From contig DBJV01000013.1 of NCBI GenBank assembly GCA_002297185.1, positions 1 to 9,147 of the forward strand: a stretch of DNA of 9,147 nucleotides. Direction: 5' to 3'. Position 1 is the stretch's first letter, and each line of letters opens with the position of its first letter. Made by a program: the position numbers and the translations under genes. Origin of the DNA: Christensenella sp. UBA767. Lineage in GTDB: Bacteria; Bacillota; Clostridia; Christensenellales; CAG-917. Positions 5,840 to 9,147 of the stretch are shown here, in pieces. The notes below the pieces were generated by a model. The model did no database searches. It worked only from the letters and a program-made list of their open reading frames with translations, and was not told where the DNA came from.

Positions 5840-6436
5840 ATGAACATCAGAAATCAACTTATACCTATGGTTATCGAACAAACGGGCAGAGGCGAACGCT
5901 CTTATGACATCTATTCTCGCTTGCTCGAGGACAGAATTATCTTTTTGACGGGCGAAATCGACGACAACATTGCAGATCTCGTCGTTGCGCAACTCATTTA
6001 TCTCGAGGGCAAAGATTCCACCAAGGATATCAGCCTTTATATCAACAGCCCCGGCGGCTCCGTTTCCGCAGGCTTTGCGATTTACGATACGATGAACTAC
6101 ATCAAGTGCGACGTTTCCACAATTTGCATAGGTATGGCTGCGTCTATGGGAGCATTCTTGCTCTCGTCGGGCGCAAAAGGAAAGAGATATTCCTTGCCAA
6201 ACGCAAAAATTATGATTCATCAACCTCTCGGCGGCGCTCAAGGTCAGGCAAGCGATATCGCAATCCAAGCCAACGAGATTCTTAAGACCAAAAAGCGCAT
6301 CAACGACATTCTTGCGCAAAACACGTCTCAGCCGCTCTCGAAAATCGAAATCGATACGGACCGTGACTTCTATATGAACGCTGAAGAGGCGGAAAAATAC
6401 GGCATCGTCGATAAGATTTTCTATTCGAGAAAGTAA
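5840..6436 (+). CDS. clpP: ATP-dependent Clp protease proteolytic subunit ClpP
   Basis: ClpP forms the tetradecameric serine protease barrel that degrades proteins unfolded by ClpX or other Clp ATPases. The 198-residue product has the family's usual length. The catalytic triad is S102 (in GMAASMGA), H127 (in MIHQPLGG) and D176 (in DTDRD), the same spacing as S97/H122/D171 of B. subtilis. The oxyanion-hole GGSVSAG segment (73-79) and the N-terminal axial-loop stretch ([22 protein letters not shown]) are intact. The N-terminal region is processed in some family members; no cleavage site is obvious here. It sits directly before clpX, 83 bp apart. No CtsR operator was seen upstream. Identification is secure. 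Confidence 0.97.
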   Translation: MNIRNQLIPMVIEQTGRGERSYDIYSRLLEDRIIFLTGEIDDNIADLVVAQLIYLEGKDSTKDISLYINSPGGSVSAGFAIYDTMNYIKCDVSTICIGMAASMGAFLLSSGAKGKRYSLPNAKIMIHQPLGGAQGQASDIAIQANEILKTKKRINDILAQNTSQPLSKIEIDTDRDFYMNAEEAEKYGIVDKIFYSRK

Positions 6437-6438
6437 AT

Positions 6439-6472
6439 TTGAAAATAAGCAAATACGTTTTATAAAAACGTA
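6439..6472 (+). promoter_or_regulatory. Candidate clpX promoter overlapped by an inverted repeat
   Basis: TTGAAA (6439-6444), a 16-bp spacer and TATAAA (6461-6466) form a candidate promoter starting two bases after the clpP stop codon. An 8-bp inverted repeat, TACGTTTT (6454-6461) and AAAACGTA (6465-6472), is centred on the -10, so it might be an operator or, in RNA read through from clpP, a hairpin. No T-run follows, so it is not a terminator. If used, the promoter would let clpX be made without clpP. Confidence 0.35.
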
Positions 6473-6519
6473 ACGTTCGGCAGGTATAACTTGTCGAGGA
6501 TTAGAGTATATAAATAGAT

Positions 6520-7779
6520 ATGGAAAATTATCATAGAGAACAACATTGCAGTTTCTGCGGAAGGGGTGCAAGCGAAGTCGAAACGATTATCAGCGGTCCC
6601 AACGGCATAAACATCTGCAACGAATGTATTGACGAGTGCGTTTATATGCTCGGCAAAAAAGACCAAAAAACCGCAAACGACGGCATTAGTCTTTATACGC
6701 CGAAGGAAATCAAGGCAAAACTCGATGAATATATCATCGGTCAGGACAGTGCAAAAAGAGTGTTGTCTGTTGCCGTGTATAACCACTATAAGCGCATCAA
6801 TCAAATGAAGAGCAAAAACAGCGATGACGTAGTCATCGAAAAGAGCAACGTTCTTTTGCTCGGTCCTACGGGTTCGGGTAAAACTTTGCTTGCAAAGACG
6901 CTTGCTCAGATTCTCAACGTGCCGTTTGCAGTTGCGGACGCAACAACGCTCACAGAGGCTGGATACGTCGGCGAGGACGTCGAAAATATCCTTCTCAAAC
7001 TCATTCAATCCGCCAACGGCGATTTGAAACGCGCTGAAGTCGGCATCGTGTATATCGACGAGATAGACAAAATCGCAAAGAAAGGCGAAAACGTGTCCAT
7101 TACGCGCGACGTAAGCGGTGAGGGCGTGCAACAGGCATTGCTCAAAATCATCGAAGGCACGGTTGCAAGCGTTCCTCCTCAAGGCGGAAGAAAGCATCCC
7201 AACCAAGAGTGCTACCAATTGGATACGACCAACATTTTGTTCCTCTGCGGCGGTGCATTCGTCGATTTGGACAAGATTATCGACCAAAGAAAGGACAATT
7301 CCAAGCTCGGATTCGGCTCTGCGGTCAAAGGTACGGTGGATTATCGCTACGACGAGCTTATCGAGGCTTTGCAACCTGCAGACCTCATCAAATACGGGCT
7401 TATTCCCGAATTTGTCGGTCGTGTGCCTATCGTCGTCGGACTCAATGCGCTTGACGAGAACGCTCTCGTTAAGATTTTGTCCGAGCCGAAGAACGCTCTC
7501 GTTAAACAATACAAGTATCAATTTGCGCTTGACGGCGTAACGCTTGAATTTGAGGACGAGGCGTTGAGAGCGGTCGCTGCAAAAGCAATCCAACTCAATA
7601 CGGGCGCAAGAGGCTTGCGTGCAATTCTCGAGGACGTGTTGCTTGAACTTATGTTCGAGATTCCGTCCGAGAAGAATATCGAAAAAGTTATCGTAACGAA
7701 AGCCGCAATCGACAAGACGGAAAAGCCTATCGTCGTGTATAAACAAGCGGAAACCAAAACGGACGACCAAATTGCGTAA
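6520..7779 (+). CDS. clpX: ATP-dependent Clp protease ATP-binding subunit ClpX
   Basis: ClpX is the hexameric AAA+ unfoldase that recognises degrons and feeds substrates into ClpP. The 419-residue product is of normal length. The N-terminal zinc-binding domain has C10, C13, C33 and C36. The AAA+ module follows, with Walker A GPTGSGKT (115-122), pore-1 loop GYVG (148-151), Walker B ending D180-E181, the substrate-gate RKH loop (224-226), ClpP-docking LGF loop (263-265) and sensor-2 GARGLR (362-367). LGF in place of the E. coli IGF still fits ClpP docking. The start at 6520 is the only one that keeps the zinc finger. Its ribosome binding site is poor: the nearest purine-rich GAGGA (6496-6500) is 19 bases away, so translation may rely on the AT-rich open leader or on coupling. 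In B. subtilis ClpXP degrades Ala-tailed products of RqcH, whose gene lies 2.5 kb upstream. Confidence 0.97.
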   Translation: MENYHREQHCSFCGRGASEVETIISGPNGINICNECIDECVYMLGKKDQKTANDGISLYTPKEIKAKLDEYIIGQDSAKRVLSVAVYNHYKRINQMKSKNSDDVVIEKSNVLLLGPTGSGKTLLAKTLAQILNVPFAVADATTLTEAGYVGEDVENILLKLIQSANGDLKRAEVGIVYIDEIDKIAKKGENVSITRDVSGEGVQQALLKIIEGTVASVPPQGGRKHPNQECYQLDTTNILFLCGGAFVDLDKIIDQRKDNSKLGFGSAVKGTVDYRYDELIEALQPADLIKYGLIPEFVGRVPIVVGLNALDENALVKILSEPKNALVKQYKYQFALDGVTLEFEDEALRAVAAKAIQLNTGARGLRAILEDVLLELMFEIPSEKNIEKVIVTKAAIDKTEKPIVVYKQAETKTDDQIA

Positions 7780-7786
7780 AGGCAGC

Positions 7787-7814
7787 AAAACAGCGCATCT
7801 AATGCGCTGTTTTT
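7787..7814 (+). terminator. Terminator after clpX
   Basis: A 12-bp perfect stem, AAAACAGCGCAT (7787-7798) with ATGCGCTGTTTT (7802-7813), has a CTA loop and ends in a T-run. It begins eight bases after the clpX stop. It falls in the 76-bp clpX-ysxC gap, where I see no clear new promoter, so ysxC may depend on read-through. Confidence 0.82.
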
Positions 7815-7855
7815 ATGCGAAACGCAATCTATAGCAACAAAGGATAATTGGAAAA

Positions 7856-8521
7856 ATGATTAAACAAGCAAGATTTGTTACGTCGGTTGCCGACGCAAAA
7901 AATATTCCCGATTACAACGTCCCTGAGATTGCCATTGCTGGCAAATCAAATGTCGGGAAGTCCTCGTTTATCAATTTTATGGTCAATCAGAATAAACTTG
8001 CCAAGACTTCGCAAGAGCCGGGCAGAACGAGATTGCTCAATTACTTTGAGATAAACAACGGACAATATTATTTCGTTGATTTGCCGGGATACGGATACGC
8101 CAAGGTAAACAGGCAAGAAAAACAAAAATGGGGCGGTCTTATAGAGAATTATTTGCGCACGAGCAAAAACCTCGTCAACGTTTTCGTGCTTGTGGATTTG
8201 CGCCACGAACCGACGGACGACGATAAGATGCTTATCAACTACTTGTATGCTTATCATATTCCGTTCACGATTATCGCAACCAAGGCGGACAAACTCTCTC
8301 GCGCTCAACAGCAAAAGTGTAGAGCGGTGGTGTCGTCCGCATTGTGCGTTGGCATCAACGATATTATCGTCACGTCCTCGACCGCAAAGACAGGCAAAGA
8401 GGCTGTGCTTGCTCGCATAGATATGTTGCTTGAAAATGCTCAAAACATTATCCAAAATGAAGATGACGGTGAAGAGAATATCGCCGAAAATGTAGATACG
8501 GAAAATAACTCCGATTGCTAA
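7856..8521 (+). CDS. ysxC: Ribosome biogenesis GTPase YsxC/EngB
   Basis: YsxC (EngB, YihA) is a TrmE-Era-type GTPase needed for late assembly of the 50S ribosomal subunit. The 221-residue product shows all G motifs: G1 GKSNVGKSS (29-37), the G2 region PGRTRLLNYF (55-64), G3 DLPGYG (75-80), G4 TKAD (142-145) and G5 SS (174-175). GYGYAKV after G3 is typical of the EngB subgroup. The last ~22 residues (NEDDGEENIAENVD and following) are an acidic extension beyond the usual ~195-200 residue core. AAAGGA at 7839-7844, eleven bases upstream, is a usable ribosome binding site, and the GTPase fold begins at this ATG. Its place behind clpX matches the conserved tig-clp-(lon)-ysxC order, but no lon lies between. 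Confidence 0.95.
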   Translation: MIKQARFVTSVADAKNIPDYNVPEIAIAGKSNVGKSSFINFMVNQNKLAKTSQEPGRTRLLNYFEINNGQYYFVDLPGYGYAKVNRQEKQKWGGLIENYLRTSKNLVNVFVLVDLRHEPTDDDKMLINYLYAYHIPFTIIATKADKLSRAQQQKCRAVVSSALCVGINDIIVTSSTAKTGKEAVLARIDMLLENAQNIIQNEDDGEENIAENVDTENNSDC

Positions 8522-8607
8522 ATTATAAACGATTACGATTGCTATTTTCTTAAAAACGGAAAGCAATTTTTGATTGCAAATCGTAAAATTCGCATATTGA
8601 AAATAAA

Positions 8608-8649
8608 AAGCCGTAGCGGTGTAAAAACACCGAAACGGCTTATTTTTTT
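8608..8649. terminator. Terminator after ysxC, likely also used by the converging gene
   Basis: AAGCCGT (8608-8614) pairs with ACGGCTT (8635-8641); after a two-base internal loop CGGTGT (8617-8622) pairs with ACACCG (8627-8632) around AAAA. A run of seven T follows at 8643-8649. The A-run at 8605-8609 gives a T-run on the minus strand, so the hairpin can also end the metallophosphoesterase transcript. Between it and ysxC is another stem, TTACGATTGC (8533-8542) with GC-A-AATCGTAA (8576-8586), with no T-run. Confidence 0.85.
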
Positions 8650-8668
8650 GACAAATTACTCTAAAAAC

Positions 8669-8715
8669 GCGATATTTTTATAATACTTTTATAATTTTTA
8701 GCGATTTTTATAATA
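8669..8715. repeat. Short AT-rich direct repeat in the 3' gap of the metallophosphoesterase gene
   Basis: GCGATATTTTTATAATA (8669-8685) recurs as GCGATTTTTATAATA (8701-8715), 32 bp apart, with a further TTTTATAATTTTT between them. No function is evident. A perfect TTGACA at 8648-8653, 17 bp before GATATT (8671-8676), gives a weak plus-strand promoter-like pair. Confidence 0.35.
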
Positions 8716-8723
8716 ATTTTTGA

Positions 8724-9147
8724 TTATTCCGTGATTTCGCACACTTCAATCAATTTGTTATCCACAAGGTCGCAAGAGGTGAGAATATACTCTATTCCGT
8801 TCTTCTCTATGCGCGGCGTTACCCTTACGTTTTTGCCGTGCAGGTGTCCGTAAAGAACGTAATCCACGTCGTATTTTTCAAGGATGTCCGTAACTTGAGT
8901 ATTTTGATAATTTGCCTCGAAAGGCGGATAGTGCAGCATTGCAATAAGCACGTCTCCGTCTTTTCTCAACGCCTTTGCGCTCGATAGGGAAAGGTCAAGG
9001 CGGACGAGTTCTCTATTGAAAACTTTTATATCTTCTTCCGTGCTGTCTTTGCTTGGAATATTCCAACTGCGTGTGCCTGCGATAATCACCGCTTTGTCTT
9101 GTTTTACAGGCTCGTCGGGGGATGCGTTCTTGTTTTTCTTGCTTTCT
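8724..9147 (-). CDS. Metallophosphoesterase, predicted phosphohydrolase (C-terminal part)
   Basis: This is the C-terminal ~140 residues of a calcineurin-like metallophosphoesterase; the frame is open to the right edge of the window, so the N-terminal metal-binding half (the usual DxH, GD and GNHD motifs) is outside. Visible motifs are AGTRSWN, LHYPP (metal-ligand His) and YGHLHG (GHxH motif), followed by NGIEYILTSCD. The order and spacing fit the small COG1768-type phosphohydrolases common in Clostridia, whose substrate is unknown. Oddly, the stretch just before the conserved AVIIAGTRSWN is charged and Lys/Asp-rich (SKKNKNASPDEPVKQDK), where relatives that I recall have a short strand; it looks like a loop insertion. 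A GTG at 9089-9087 could serve as a start, but it lies inside the conserved fold and was not chosen. The gene converges on ysxC. Confidence 0.8.
   Translation of the reverse strand, partial: ESKKNKNASPDEPVKQDKAVIIAGTRSWNIPSKDSTEEDIKVFNRELVRLDLSLSSAKALRKDGDVLIAMLHYPPFEANYQNTQVTDILEKYDVDYVLYGHLHGKNVRVTPRIEKNGIEYILTSCDLVDNKLIEVCEITE

Noticed and set aside
4531..5847. 438-codon open frame antisense to tig
   Set aside because: It lies wholly opposite an unmistakable trigger factor and its leader, has no ribosome binding site and a Cys/Phe/Leu-rich low-complexity product. Codon bias of tig against stop-complement codons explains it.
6460..7788. 442-codon open frame antisense to clpX
   Set aside because: Same reasoning: a mirror of the codon use of clpX, no recognisable domain, no initiation signals.

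Overview
The window looks like a stretch of a low-to-moderate-GC Gram-positive chromosome, most likely an uncultured Clostridia-type Firmicute. This rests on the tig-clpP-clpX-ysxC gene order, the AT-rich intergenic DNA with TTGNNN/TATAAT-like promoters (several with an extended TGn -10), the GGAGG ribosome binding sites, and the protein families present (bacterial RqcH, YsxC, a COG1768-type phosphohydrolase). Species cannot be fixed from the sequence alone.

Layout. Positions 1-189 hold no gene I can defend. About 190-395 is a structured transcript with its own promoter (155-183) and intrinsic terminator (394-427); its end-to-end pairing and conserved-looking ends make it a probable 6S RNA. 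Positions 428-700 are non-coding and carry three imperfect ~32-bp tandem repeats, each able to fold into a small hairpin, plus a perfect 16-bp palindrome. Two candidate tandem promoters exactly 50 bp apart then lead into a monocistronic PAP2-family membrane phosphatase (818-2104) with an acidic C-terminal tail, closed by a bidirectional terminator shared with the converging rqcH. rqcH (2339-4045, minus) is divergent from tig (4213-5619, plus). tig is followed by clpP (5840-6436), clpX (6520-7779), a terminator, ysxC (7856-8521), another terminator, and the C-terminal part of a metallophosphoesterase on the minus strand running off the right edge.

How the genes work together. The core is a protein-quality-control neighbourhood. 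Trigger factor catches nascent chains at the ribosome exit. RqcH marks stalled nascent chains on split 50S subunits with alanine tails. ClpX and ClpP form the protease known in Bacillus subtilis to degrade Ala-tailed products. YsxC is a GTPase for 50S assembly. The lon gene often found between clpX and ysxC in related bacteria is absent from this interval. The PAP2 phosphatase and the metallophosphoesterase have no evident link to this theme.

I see no defence system, CRISPR array, mobile element, tRNA or rRNA, and no wholly novel coding system. The least explained parts are non-coding: the 6S-like RNA and the hairpin repeats behind it, the duplicated promoter of the PAP2 gene, the apparently leaderless rqcH mRNA, and a 14-bp perfect hairpin between tig and clpP.
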